From: Azoarcus sp.
GTDB taxonomy: Bacteria > Pseudomonadota > Gammaproteobacteria > Burkholderiales > Rhodocyclaceae
DNA: 22,744 nucleotides
Assembly: GCA_023230755.1 (NCBI GenBank)
Contig: JALNWS010000048.1
Location: 1 to 22,744 of the forward strand
Direction: 5' to 3'
Below are positions 1 to 8,225 of this stretch, piece by piece. How positions within the stretch are numbered: position 1 is the first letter of the stretch; each line of letters opens with the position of its first letter. The notes beneath the pieces were generated by a model that was given only the letters and a program-made list of their open reading frames with translations, made no database searches and was not told where the DNA came from. The position numbers were made by a program, and so were the translations under genes.

Positions 1-804
1 GCTGATCAGGGTGTTGTGGGACATCTGCAGGTGGCTGTTTGGCCAGTTGGGGCCTTCAGCGCCAAAGGCAACCATGACCGGGTTCTGACTCGTGGAACTC
101 TGGCCGATGATATTTCCGATGAGCAGGGCATCGCCACCGTTTGGCAGATCTACCTCATATGAGGCTTCACCACCCGGTCCGTCGAAAATGAGGTTGTAGC
201 GAAGATCGGTGTGGCGTGCGCGGGACTTGATCAGGTGCCCCTTGAAGCCACTATGGAAGCGGCTGCCTGTAATCGAGACACGGGTAATCTTCCCTACGTA
301 GAGCAGATGGTTGAGTGTCGGGCCGTCGTGCGGGGCGGTGCTGAAAGTGCTGTCGCTGATCATCAGTTCGGCATCTTCAAAGTTGGCGGTGAGCAGCCCC
401 ATCTGGTTGTCTTCGAACAGACAGTTACTGACCGCAAGCTTCCCGTGCTCGAACCGGATCCCCGCCCCGTTTCCGTCCGCCACGCGCGCGCCGCGAAACT
501 CGATGTTCTCCACGGTGTAGTCCCCGTTGCGGAACACCCAGATGGCTTTGCCTTCTGCGCTCTTGCCGTCGGCAATCAGGACCGGGCGCCCTCCGACACC
601 GCGGATCTCGAGCTGTTTCTGCGTCCACACGGCGACGTCACCACGGTAGATGTCTGCCTTGATCAGGACCGTGTCGCCGTCCTTGGCGATGCGCGCAGCG
701 TCCGCGATGCGGCTTACGGTTTCTCCCGGACCGACGGTGATGATGGCTGCGTGTGCGCCCGTTGTCGTCAGGGCGAAGAGGAGGGCTGCGCGGCGCAGGA
801 GCAT
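1..804 (-). CDS. Exported right-handed parallel beta-helix repeat protein (3' end beyond window)
   Basis: The frame stays open for 268 codons from an ATG at 804 to the window edge, so the C-terminus is missing. The first ~19 residues (MLLRRAALLFALTTTGAHA) form a signal peptide, so the product is exported to the periplasm or beyond. The rest has the short, repeating strand-and-turn pattern of right-handed beta-helix proteins (pectate-lyase-like fold): ...ENIEFRGARV..., ...SNCLFEDNQMG..., ...SITGSRFHSG..., ...LRYNLIFDG.... Such proteins often bind or cleave polysaccharides, but I see no specific catalytic motif, so no substrate is given. The start was chosen because the signal peptide begins there and no good in-frame start lies upstream. 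The ribosome binding site is weak. The gene lies just after the argB terminator. Confidence 0.75.
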   Translation of the reverse strand, partial: MLLRRAALLFALTTTGAHAAIITVGPGETVSRIADAARIAKDGDTVLIKADIYRGDVAVWTQKQLEIRGVGGRPVLIADGKSAEGKAIWVFRNGDYTVENIEFRGARVADGNGAGIRFEHGKLAVSNCLFEDNQMGLLTANFEDAELMISDSTFSTAPHDGPTLNHLLYVGKITRVSITGSRFHSGFKGHLIKSRARHTDLRYNLIFDGPGGEASYEVDLPNGGDALLIGNIIGQSSTSQNPVMVAFGAEGPNWPNSHLQMSHNTLIS

Positions 805-830
805 GGCGGGCTTGTGGGGTCGTTCCAGGC

Positions 831-856
831 AAAAAAACGGAGGCCTCGGCCTCCGT
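831..856 (-). terminator. Intrinsic terminator after argB
   Basis: Read on the minus strand, a 9-bp stem (ACGGAGGCC pairing with GGCCTCCGT, 2-nt tip) is followed by seven T residues. It begins 8 nt after the argB stop codon. Only about 26 nt separate its T-tract from the start of the next gene on the same strand. Confidence 0.9.
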
Positions 857-864
857 CATCATGG

Positions 865-1767
865 TTACTTGCTCTTGATCATCGTCCCCACCCCGTGATC
901 GGTGAGGATTTCCAGCAGCAGGCAGTGTTCTACGCGGCCGTCGATGATGTGCACCGCCTTTACACCGTTGCGGGCAGCGTCCAGCGCGGATCCGATCTTT
1001 GGCAGCATGCCGCCCGATAGCGTGCCGTCGGCGACGAGATCGTCGATCTGGCGCGGCGTGAGGCCGGTGAGCAGCTTGCCGGCCTTGTCGAGCACGCCGG
1101 GGGTATTGGTGAGCAACATCAACTTCTCGGCCTTGAGGATTTCGGCGAGTTTGCCGGCGACGACGTCGGCGTTGATGTTGTAGGTTTCGCCTTCTGCGCC
1201 GACGCCAATGGGGGCGATGACCGGGATGAAGTCCCCTTTGTCGAGGAAGGAGATCAGGCTGGGGTCGATACTGGTAATTTCGCCGACCTGACCGACGTCA
1301 ATGAGGTCGCCCAGGGGCGCGTCGAGCCTTTGCATCATCAGCTTCTTGGCGCGGATGAAGCTGGCGTCCTTGCCGGTGAGGCCGACTGCCTTGCCGCCGT
1401 GCTTGTTGATCAGGTTGACGATCTCCTTGTTCACCTGACCGCCGAGCACCATCTCGACCACTTCCATGGTTTCGGCATCGGTCACGCGCATGCCCTGGAT
1501 GAACTCGCCTTTCTTGCCGACCCGGCTCAGCAGGCGCTCGATCTGCGGGCCGCCGCCATGTACCACGACCGGGTTGAGGCCCACGAGCTTGAGCAGGACG
1601 ACGTCGCGAGCGAAGCAGTCCTTGAGCTTGGGGTCGGTCATGGCGTTGCCGCCGTATTTGATGACGATGGTCTTGTCGAAGAAGCGCTTGATGTAAGGCA
1701 GGGCTTCGGCAAGGATCTCGGCCTTGAGGGCGGGAGGGGTGGATGCGGTGATGCTCACAGCGGACAT
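865..1767 (-). CDS. argB: Acetylglutamate kinase
   Basis: A 300-residue amino-acid-kinase-fold protein that phosphorylates N-acetyl-L-glutamate with ATP, the second step of arginine synthesis in the cytoplasm. Visible family marks are IVIKYGGNAM (residues 34-43, with catalytic-type Lys37), VVHGGGPQ (68-75, substrate-binding glycine loop), the central NINAD segment near 197-201, LLTNTPGVLD (218-227), and a C-terminal LLLEILTDHGVGTMI. About 30 residues precede the first kinase strand (EALPYIKRFFDK). In the family this extra N-terminal helix marks the hexameric, arginine-feedback-inhibited form, so allosteric control is likely. The start at 1767 has a GGAG ribosome binding site about 9 nt upstream. 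No other arginine gene is nearby, so the gene seems to be monocistronic and ends at its own terminator. Confidence 0.96.
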   Translation of the reverse strand: MSAVSITASTPPALKAEILAEALPYIKRFFDKTIVIKYGGNAMTDPKLKDCFARDVVLLKLVGLNPVVVHGGGPQIERLLSRVGKKGEFIQGMRVTDAETMEVVEMVLGGQVNKEIVNLINKHGGKAVGLTGKDASFIRAKKLMMQRLDAPLGDLIDVGQVGEITSIDPSLISFLDKGDFIPVIAPIGVGAEGETYNINADVVAGKLAEILKAEKLMLLTNTPGVLDKAGKLLTGLTPRQIDDLVADGTLSGGMLPKIGSALDAARNGVKAVHIIDGRVEHCLLLEILTDHGVGTMIKSK

Positions 1768-1793
1768 CGGGTTTCTCCGGGAACGATGCGTCG

Positions 1794-1799
1794 ATTGTA
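1794..1799 (-). promoter_or_regulatory. Probable argB -10 element
   Basis: TACAAT on the minus strand, 27 nt upstream of the argB start codon, is a 5/6 match to the sigma-70 -10 hexamer. The -35 region at 17-bp spacing is only a T-run (TTTTTG) that overlaps the hsp20 terminator, so the -35 assignment is weak. Confidence 0.4.
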
Positions 1800-1817
1800 G
1801 TGGTCGTCGATGTAAAC

Positions 1818-1848
1818 AAAAAGCGGAAGACCGGGGTCTTCCGCTTTT
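1818..1848 (-). terminator. Intrinsic terminator after hsp20
   Basis: A long perfect stem: AAAAGCGGAAGACC (1819-1832) pairs with its complement at 1835-1848 around a 2-nt tip, ending in a run of T on the minus strand. It lies 22 nt after the hsp20 stop codon and overlaps the region just upstream of argB. Being nearly symmetrical, it could also work on the plus strand, though no plus-strand gene needs it. Confidence 0.85.
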
Positions 1849-1870
1849 GTGAGGAAATGAAGTCCGTAAA

Positions 1871-2290
1871 TCAGTCGATCGTCAGGCGCTTTGCCTGTGC
1901 GGCGAGCTTCTTGGGCAGGGTCAGCGCCAGCACGCCATCGTTGAACTTGGCTGAGGCCTTGGCTTCGTCGACATCCTGGCCGAGTTGGAAGCTGCGCGAG
2001 ACCTTGCCGAAGTAGCGCTCGGTGCGCAGGACACGCTCACCATCCTTCACTTCCTTTTCCTGCTTGCGCTCGGCGCTGATAGAGACGACCGGGCCATCGA
2101 TATGGACGTGGATGTCTTCCTTCTTCATGCCCGGCAGTTCGGCGTGAACCTCGTAGCCTTCGGTGTTTTCCTTCACGTCGACGCGCATCTGCGGGGCTTC
2201 GGTGGTGGCAACACTGCCAAAATCCACCGGGCGGACGAAGAAGCCACGGAAGAGGTCGTCGAGGGGGTCGCGGCGGGAAAGGTTGTTCAT
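1871..2290 (-). CDS. Small heat shock protein, Hsp20/alpha-crystallin family
   Basis: A 139-residue cytoplasmic holdase that binds unfolding proteins without ATP. The alpha-crystallin domain covers about residues 33-127: it opens with MRVDVKENTEGYEVHAELPG, continues through IHVHIDGPVVSISAERK, and closes with the diagnostic AKFNDGVLALTLPK (114-127). The short tail ends KRLTID, and L136-T-I138 fits the I/L-x-I/V motif that links dimers into oligomers. The ATG at 2290 has a clean GGAG site 8-10 nt upstream. The upstream sequence looks like a heat-shock promoter, and a strong terminator follows, so this is a single-gene heat-shock unit. Confidence 0.95.
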   Translation of the reverse strand: MNNLSRRDPLDDLFRGFFVRPVDFGSVATTEAPQMRVDVKENTEGYEVHAELPGMKKEDIHVHIDGPVVSISAERKQEKEVKDGERVLRTERYFGKVSRSFQLGQDVDEAKASAKFNDGVLALTLPKKLAAQAKRLTID

Positions 2291-2314
2291 GTTCGCTCTC
2301 CTTGTCTAGTTTCT

Positions 2315-2334
2315 GGCCGGTGACTTCTCCGGCC
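2315..2334 (-). other. Hairpin in the hsp20 5' leader
   Basis: GGCCGG and CCGGCC form a perfect 6-bp stem around an 8-nt loop. It would sit at the very start of the mRNA made from the sigma-32-like promoter, about 24 nt before the hsp20 start codon. It does not cover the ribosome binding site, and its all-GC stem is unlikely to melt at heat-shock temperatures. mRNA 5' stabilisation is more likely than a thermometer role. Confidence 0.45.
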
Positions 2335-2343
2335 TCATAACAA

Positions 2344-2371
2344 ATATAGGGCCGAGTCGGACAGTTTCAAG
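2344..2371 (-). promoter_or_regulatory. Sigma-32 (RpoH) type promoter of hsp20
   Basis: On the minus strand, CTTGAA (2371-2366) is followed after 14 bp by CCCTATAT (2351-2344). This matches the heat-shock consensus CTTGAA-N13-15-CCCCATnT at nearly every position. It lies 54-81 nt upstream of the hsp20 start and predicts transcription starting near 2337. The region 2291-2440 holds no gene. Confidence 0.75.
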
Positions 2372-2440
2372 TCCCGCAGAGAAGGTCGTTGAAATTCTGA
2401 TGAAACAAACACTTGAAGGCGTTGCAGCAGGCTTTCGTGT

Positions 2441-2878
2441 TCAGGCAGGTTCGGGGCCGGAGAGGTCGGCAAAGGCCCAGAACGCAATCTGTTCGTCGGC
2501 CCGGGTTCTGGCACACTCACGCAGGATGGCAAGCAGGGTCTCGAAGTCTTCGCTATGACGTTCGCGAAAACTGCCGGCATGTTCCAGGAGCAGAACGTAG
2601 CCCTTTGCGGGCAGCCAGTCGAGGTCGCCCAGGCAGTCGGCAAGGGCGTCCCAGTTGTGACCGAACCATCGGGGAAACTTGAGTGCGGTGGCGATGCGGG
2701 TCAGCAGCGCAGCCTTGTCTTCGCAGTCGCCGAGGTCGATGCGCGCGCAATTGAAGCCGATCTGCGACGCGGCGGCGGCGAGACGTTCGGCGCTGCCCGG
2801 TGGCAGGGGGCGTACGCCGGCGCGGGAGATGTCTGCAAGCAGTGTGCTCAGGGGCAGGGGGGCTGTGGGTGTGCTCAT
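2441..2878 (-). CDS. Barstar-family ribonuclease inhibitor
   Basis: A 145-residue acidic protein with no signal peptide, so cytosolic. The barstar core is ARIDLGDCEDKAALLTRIA (45-63), then FPRWFGHNWDALADCLGDLDW (68-88), then YVLLLEHAGSF (94-104). Asp77 and Asp81 in NWDALAD match barstar Asp35 and Asp39; in the B. amyloliquefaciens complex Asp39 fills the barnase phosphate site. The protein would protect the cell from RNase that fails to leave the cytoplasm. Its ATG overlaps the stop of the upstream RNase gene (ATGA, 2875-2878), so the two are translationally coupled. It has about 40 extra N-terminal residues compared with barstar (89 aa). It is the last gene of a three-gene unit, and I see no obvious terminator after it. 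Confidence 0.9.
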   Translation of the reverse strand: MSTPTAPLPLSTLLADISRAGVRPLPPGSAERLAAAASQIGFNCARIDLGDCEDKAALLTRIATALKFPRWFGHNWDALADCLGDLDWLPAKGYVLLLEHAGSFRERHSEDFETLLAILRECARTRADEQIAFWAFADLSGPEPA

Positions 2879-3249
2879 GGGCGGGGCTCGATGCGGCGGA
2901 AGCTGCGGTAATGGTCGGCGGTGTAGTAGAACACTTCGGGTGGTCTGCCGCCGGTCACGATGCGCCTGGCACCCCGATCATTCGCGCCCGGAGTCGGAAC
3001 GGTGTACTCACGATAGTAGCCGCGTGGGCGCGCGGGCAGCAGGCGCTCCCTGTTCTGAAAGGTCGATCCGTCCTTGCGGTACGGGAAGGGGCCGCCATCC
3101 TGGATGAGACTCAGGGTGGCGATGGCTTCAGGCGGCAGACCTGACGAACTGGTGTTCGACTCTGTCGGGGCGCAGGCGACGAGCAGGAATAGCAGCGGCA
3201 GGATGCGCACCGCACGCTGCACGGTGCGCAGGATCGGGGCAAGTGTCAT
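2875..3249 (-). CDS. Guanyl-specific ribonuclease (barnase/RNase Sa type), predicted lipoprotein
   Basis: A 124-residue protein with an N-terminal hydrophobic segment (ILPLLFLLVAC) ending in a lipobox, LVAC (23-26). Cys26 should be lipidated, and the following Ala predicts the outer membrane. The mature part is a microbial N1/T1 RNase: LPPEAIATLSLIQDGGPFPY, a F-x-NRE-x-x-LP segment (64-72), GYYREYTVPTPG, GARRIV and YTADHYRSF. By alignment in my head with barnase, Glu81 is the general base (Glu73), His113 the general acid (His102), and Arg92/Arg96 the phosphate-binding arginines (Arg83/Arg87), so the catalytic set is intact. It would cleave RNA after G outside the cytoplasm. It overlaps the upstream gene (ATGA, 3246-3249) and the downstream barstar gene. 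Confidence 0.9.
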   Translation of the reverse strand: MTLAPILRTVQRAVRILPLLFLLVACAPTESNTSSSGLPPEAIATLSLIQDGGPFPYRKDGSTFQNRERLLPARPRGYYREYTVPTPGANDRGARRIVTGGRPPEVFYYTADHYRSFRRIEPRP

Positions 3250-4922
3250 CTGCGTGCGTTCGCTCTGCGGAACAGCGCAGCCTTGTCGGCGCTTTCCATG
3301 ATTCGTTCGGGTCGGATACCGTAGCGCTTGATCAGGCCGTGCATGAAATCGGTGATCGCGGACAGACGGTTGCTGGTGGGGGCGAGCTTGCGCGCCCGCT
3401 CGATCAGTGAGCGCGCCTGCTTGGCAAAGGCCTCGTTCCAGCCACGGTGTTCGATATGGCGCAGCAGTGCCAGCGCAGCGTTGAACAGGACATGCGGATT
3501 GCCCGGCATCTTGCGTGCTGCGTTCATCATCTCGGCCACGGCGCCGTCGAAGTCTCCGGCGTGAGCCTTCTCGGCGCCGACCGAGATCAGGTCTTTCACC
3601 TCAGCCTGGATGCGTTGCTCGATTTCCTTCGACAGCTTCTCGAGGCCACGGGATTTCAGCAGCGTGCGGGTGGTTTCCACCGTGCGCTCGTCGGCCGATG
3701 TGCGCAGGATATTCATCACCATTTCGCCGCCCGCATCCCCGAGCTGGTGATCGAAGCAGGCCTTGATGAGCTCCTGCTTGAGGCCGACCGACATGTCTGC
3801 CGCGCCCGGGGCGGCTCTTGCGGCCCCGAGCAGGGCTTCGCGGGCGCGGGCGCTCTCTCCGATGTGGTTCTGCAACATGGCGGTAGACAATGCCTTGCAC
3901 AGGTCTGCCTTGGGCTGCCCCCCCATGCTGCGGTCGAGGTCGCTGATGGTTGCGCTCGCCGCGTCCACCCGATTCAGCGCCAGCTGCGCCTGCACCAGGC
4001 GAACGTGGTCTTCGGGGTCGCGAAAGTCCGAGTACTTGCCCTTGCGCACGACCTCGGACAGGGCTTCTTCGGCCGCGCCCGGGTTGTTTACCGCCAGCGC
4101 CAGTGCGCCGACGTGACGCAGTCGGGCGACCCGGTAGGGGGAGCGTTCGGTTGCGGTGCGAAGTACGTCGAGCGCGGCTTCGGGGCGGCCGCTGTCTTCA
4201 CGCACCTGGGCCAGCAGGTCATATGCGGAAATGAAGTTTTCATTTCCGGCGATCAGCTCGCTCAGGATTCGATCCGCTTCGTCGCGTTGCTTGCTCAGGA
4301 ACAGCGTGCGTGCCAGACCGAGGTGTGCCCAGGGAATATCCTTGCCACTGAGAATTTCGCGGTAGATGGCCTCCGCCTCGCTCATCTGCCCTGCGGAAAT
4401 GTGCAGCTCTGCCTGCAGGCGCATGAAGTCGACGATGTACTGCGGATGGTTGTCGACCGCTTCCTTGCAATAGGCGATGGCTTCCGGCGTGTCGCCGATG
4501 GACATCAGGCGCCACGCGGGGAGAAAGGCGTCGCGCTTGTCGAGCACGCGCATCAGCCGTGCGCGTAGCGCCTCGGCAGCGAGTGGCTTGAGAATGTAGT
4601 CGTTGGGCGTCAGCTCGGCCGTGCTCACCACGCGCTCATAGTTGCGCTCGCCGGTAATCATGACGAACAGGGTGTCGAGCGGAATGATCTCGTGGCTGCG
4701 CAGGTCTTCCAGCAGGTGCTGCCCGTCCTGGCCGTCGCCGAGGTTGTATTCGCACAGGATGAGATCGTAGCGGTGCTCACGCAGGCGCCGCATCGCCATG
4801 CCTGCGGAAACCGCATACTGCACTTCGGCCAGACCGATCGAGGACAGCATGGTCCTGAGCTGCGCACGCATGGTGGGCTGGCTTTCGATGACAAGTACGG
4901 TGAGCTGATCCAGTGAGGCCAT
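3246..4922 (-). CDS. Receiver-like domain protein with TPR repeats
   Basis: A 558-residue cytosolic protein. Residues ~7-125 form a CheY-like receiver: LTVLVIESQPTMRAQLRTML, then YDLILCEYNLGDGQDGQHLL, then VMIT (87-90) and NDYILKPL (107-114, Lys112). The phospho-acceptor position is Glu58 instead of Asp, and the usual acidic pair is Glu13-Ser14. Standard phosphorylation therefore looks impaired, or the Glu may mimic the phosphorylated state. The remaining ~430 residues are Ala- and Leu-rich helical pairs typical of tetratricopeptide repeats (e.g. AEAIYREILSGKDIPWAHLG), with no DNA-binding or enzymatic output domain. It probably acts by protein contacts. It is the first gene of the unit that includes the RNase and barstar, with a 4-bp overlap to the RNase gene. 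The ATG at 4922 has an AGGA site upstream. Confidence 0.88.
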   Translation of the reverse strand: MASLDQLTVLVIESQPTMRAQLRTMLSSIGLAEVQYAVSAGMAMRRLREHRYDLILCEYNLGDGQDGQHLLEDLRSHEIIPLDTLFVMITGERNYERVVSTAELTPNDYILKPLAAEALRARLMRVLDKRDAFLPAWRLMSIGDTPEAIAYCKEAVDNHPQYIVDFMRLQAELHISAGQMSEAEAIYREILSGKDIPWAHLGLARTLFLSKQRDEADRILSELIAGNENFISAYDLLAQVREDSGRPEAALDVLRTATERSPYRVARLRHVGALALAVNNPGAAEEALSEVVRKGKYSDFRDPEDHVRLVQAQLALNRVDAASATISDLDRSMGGQPKADLCKALSTAMLQNHIGESARAREALLGAARAAPGAADMSVGLKQELIKACFDHQLGDAGGEMVMNILRTSADERTVETTRTLLKSRGLEKLSKEIEQRIQAEVKDLISVGAEKAHAGDFDGAVAEMMNAARKMPGNPHVLFNAALALLRHIEHRGWNEAFAKQARSLIERARKLAPTSNRLSAITDFMHGLIKRYGIRPERIMESADKAALFRRANARR

Positions 4923-4971
4923 TTATGGCGGGTCCTGTTGCACCCGGGTCTGTTGAGAGGCGCTTGGAAAT

Positions 4972-4999
4972 GTTACGGCATTCCTCAGCAAAAGCTTGA
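4972..4999 (-). promoter_or_regulatory. Weak sigma-28 (FliA) like promoter before the receiver-TPR gene
   Basis: On the minus strand TCAAGCTT (4999-4992) is followed after 12 bp by GCCGTAAC (4979-4972), compared with the flagellar consensus TAAAGTTT-N11-GCCGATAA. The -35 matches 6/8. The -10 keeps GCCG but lacks one base of the consensus. It lies 50-77 nt upstream of the start codon. The rest of 4923-5086 shows nothing else I can name. Confidence 0.25.
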
Positions 5000-5086
5000 G
5001 GGAATTGCGCTGGCTGTGGTGTCATTCCGGCTCGCATCGGGGCGCAGCGTTCGTTGGGCCCGCGACGATGAGCGCGCTGTGCGTGC

Positions 5087-6907
<1,821 letters not shown>

Positions 6908-6976
6908 CGGGTGACATTTTAGCGGCAAGGGGGCCGGGGCGCAGCGGTAGTTTGGCGCCCGTGGCGCGTATCGGGC

Positions 6977-7468
6977 TCACCTGCCGTCGCGGATGCGACC
7001 GATCAGCGCGGTCGTGGAGCGATCGACCTCGAACGGAATGGAATGTACCGTGCCGCCCCAGGCAAGCACTTCGGGGGCGCCGACGATGGCCTCGGGTGCC
7101 CAGTCGCCGCCCTTGACCAGAATCGCAGGGTGGGCCGCAAGAATGCGTGCGATCGGCGTGTCCTCGTCGAACCAGGTGACAAGGTCGACGCTCTCCAGTG
7201 CGGCCATGACCGCCATCCGGTCTTCAAGCGGGTTGAGCGGACGATCGTCTCCCTTGCCGAGTCGCTTCACTGAGGCGTCGGTGTTCAGTGCCACCACCAT
7301 CGCCGCGCCCAGCGCCCGCGCCTGTGCAAGATAGGTGACGTGGCCGCGGTGCAGGATGTCGAAGCAGCCGTTGGTAAACACCAGCGGTTGTGGCAACTGC
7401 GCGCAGCGGGCTGCCAGGGCGTCGGGCGGGCACAGTTTGGATTCGAAGGCGGGGCGGCTGTAGCTCAT
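6977..7468 (-). CDS. rfaE2: D-glycero-beta-D-manno-heptose 1-phosphate adenylyltransferase (stand-alone RfaE domain II)
   Basis: A 163-residue cytidylyltransferase-fold enzyme. It transfers AMP to heptose 1-phosphate, giving the ADP-heptose precursor of the LPS inner core. Visible marks are VFTNGCFDILHRGHVTYL (30-47) with the H40-R-G-H43 nucleotide-binding signature, ALNTDASVKRLGKG (60-73), RPLNPLEDR, and the STT segment at 151-153 matching the family's C-terminal nucleotide-binding motif. In E. coli this activity is fused to the sugar kinase (HldE); here only the transferase half is present, so a separate rfaE1 kinase should exist elsewhere. The frame is open further upstream (to 7750), but that extension has no family similarity and runs antisense to ampD. 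The ATG at 7468 gives the normal family length. No strong ribosome binding site is visible. Confidence 0.92.
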   Translation of the reverse strand: MSYSRPAFESKLCPPDALAARCAQLPQPLVFTNGCFDILHRGHVTYLAQARALGAAMVVALNTDASVKRLGKGDDRPLNPLEDRMAVMAALESVDLVTWFDEDTPIARILAAHPAILVKGGDWAPEAIVGAPEVLAWGGTVHSIPFEVDRSTTALIGRIRDGR

Positions 7469-7499
7469 GAGGGTCTGGCGTGGGGGAGACTGGATGCCG

Positions 7500-7505
7500 A
7501 TTGTA
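7500..7505 (-). promoter_or_regulatory. Probable rfaE2 -10 element
   Basis: TACAAT on the minus strand lies 32 nt before the rfaE2 ATG, a 5/6 match to the -10 consensus and the same hexamer as before argB. No good -35 hexamer is present at 16-18 bp. The divergent space 7469-7652 holds only this element and the ampD one. Confidence 0.4.
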
Positions 7506-7582
7506 AGCGATCGCGGCTGTCTGCACGGGCGTGGATGGCTAAGGCATGGGAGGCGGTGTGCGCGCCCGCTGTGCGGCGATCG

Positions 7583-7588
7583 ACTAGA
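7583..7588 (+). promoter_or_regulatory. Possible ampD -10 element
   Basis: TAGAAT (5/6 match to TATAAT) lies 65 nt before the ampD start. No convincing -35 box lies upstream in this GC-rich stretch. A small GCCCG...CGGGC inverted repeat (about 7600-7620) follows in the predicted leader. Confidence 0.3.
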
Positions 7589-7652
7589 ATCCCCTGCCGG
7601 GGCCCGGTTCGCGGTTCGGGCTGGCGTGCTAGCAGACAAGGGAGTGATCAGT

Positions 7653-8216
7653 GTGAAAGGCTGGATGCGAGGGGTGAGACGGATTGCGTCCCCCAATTTC
7701 GACGCCCGTCCGGCGGGAGAGCGGATTTCGCTGGTTGTCATCCACGCCATCAGCCTGCCGCCCGAGCGTTTCGGTGGCCCCGGTGTGATTCAGCTCTTCA
7801 CCAACGCCCTCGATCCGGACGAAGACCCCTATTACGCAACAATCGGCCACTTGCGCGTGTCGGCACACTTTTTTATCCGGCGTGACGGCGAACTGATCCA
7901 GTTTGTGTCCACCGAGGCGAGGGCCTGGCACGCCGGCGTGTCGTGCTGGCGTGGGCGGGAACGCTGCAATGATTTTTCGATCGGTATCGAGCTGGAAGGG
8001 TGCGACAGTCGCCCGTTCGAAACGGTGCAATACGATGTGCTTGCTGCGTTGCTGAAACGCCTCCGGCGACGCTATCGCGGGCTCGAGATTGCCGGCCATT
8101 CGGACATCGCGCCAGGCCGCAAGACCGACCCGGGGCCGTGCTTTGACTGGGGTCGAGCCGGAATTGTGGCGCCTCTGCAACAGGGGTGTTTTGACAAAAG
8201 TCAATCAGATCAATAG
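7653..8216 (+). CDS. ampD: 1,6-anhydro-N-acetylmuramyl-L-alanine amidase AmpD
   Basis: A 187-residue cytoplasmic zinc amidase of the Amidase_2 family. It removes the peptide from recycled anhydro-muropeptides, and in many Gram-negatives its loss induces AmpC. The sequence follows E. coli AmpD closely (GVRRIASPNFDARP, LVVIHAISLPP, FGGP, LRVSAHFFIRRDGELIQFV, AWHAGVS, RCNDFSIGIELEG, GHSDIAPGRKTDPGP, FDW). Zinc ligands are His31, His149 and Asp159; Glu113 and Lys157 match the E. coli catalytic pair. I chose the GTG at 7653 because an AAGGGAG site ends 8 nt upstream and the N-terminus then aligns with E. coli. An ATG at 7665 is too far from that site. The frame runs open much further upstream, but that part is not AmpD-like. 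The end of the gene carries the promoter for the next gene. Confidence 0.95.
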   Translation: MKGWMRGVRRIASPNFDARPAGERISLVVIHAISLPPERFGGPGVIQLFTNALDPDEDPYYATIGHLRVSAHFFIRRDGELIQFVSTEARAWHAGVSCWRGRERCNDFSIGIELEGCDSRPFETVQYDVLAALLKRLRRRYRGLEIAGHSDIAPGRKTDPGPCFDWGRAGIVAPLQQGCFDKSQSDQ

Positions 8217-8219
8217 ACT
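8191..8219 (+). promoter_or_regulatory. Sigma-70 promoter for the lytic transglycosylase gene, inside the end of ampD
   Basis: A perfect -35 TTGACA (8191-8196), a 17-bp spacer and TAGACT (8214-8219, 4/6) give the strongest housekeeping promoter in the window. It lies in the last nine codons of ampD, and the TAG stop is the first half of the -10. The -35 is also the left arm of a perfect inverted repeat, TTGAC-AAAA-GTCAA (8191-8204), shaped like a CRP/FNR-family site. Transcription should start near 8226. Confidence 0.7.
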
Positions 8220-8225
8220 CCGGTC

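Noticed and set aside
2315..2334. RNA thermometer in the hsp20 leader
   Set aside because: The stem is all GC, does not pair with the ribosome binding site, and lacks a ROSE or fourU pattern; heat control is explained by the sigma-32-like promoter.
7469..7750. N-terminal extension of rfaE2 (to a 257-aa form)
   Set aside because: The extra 94 residues are unlike the family and overlap the start of ampD on the other strand; the short form has the normal RfaE2 length.
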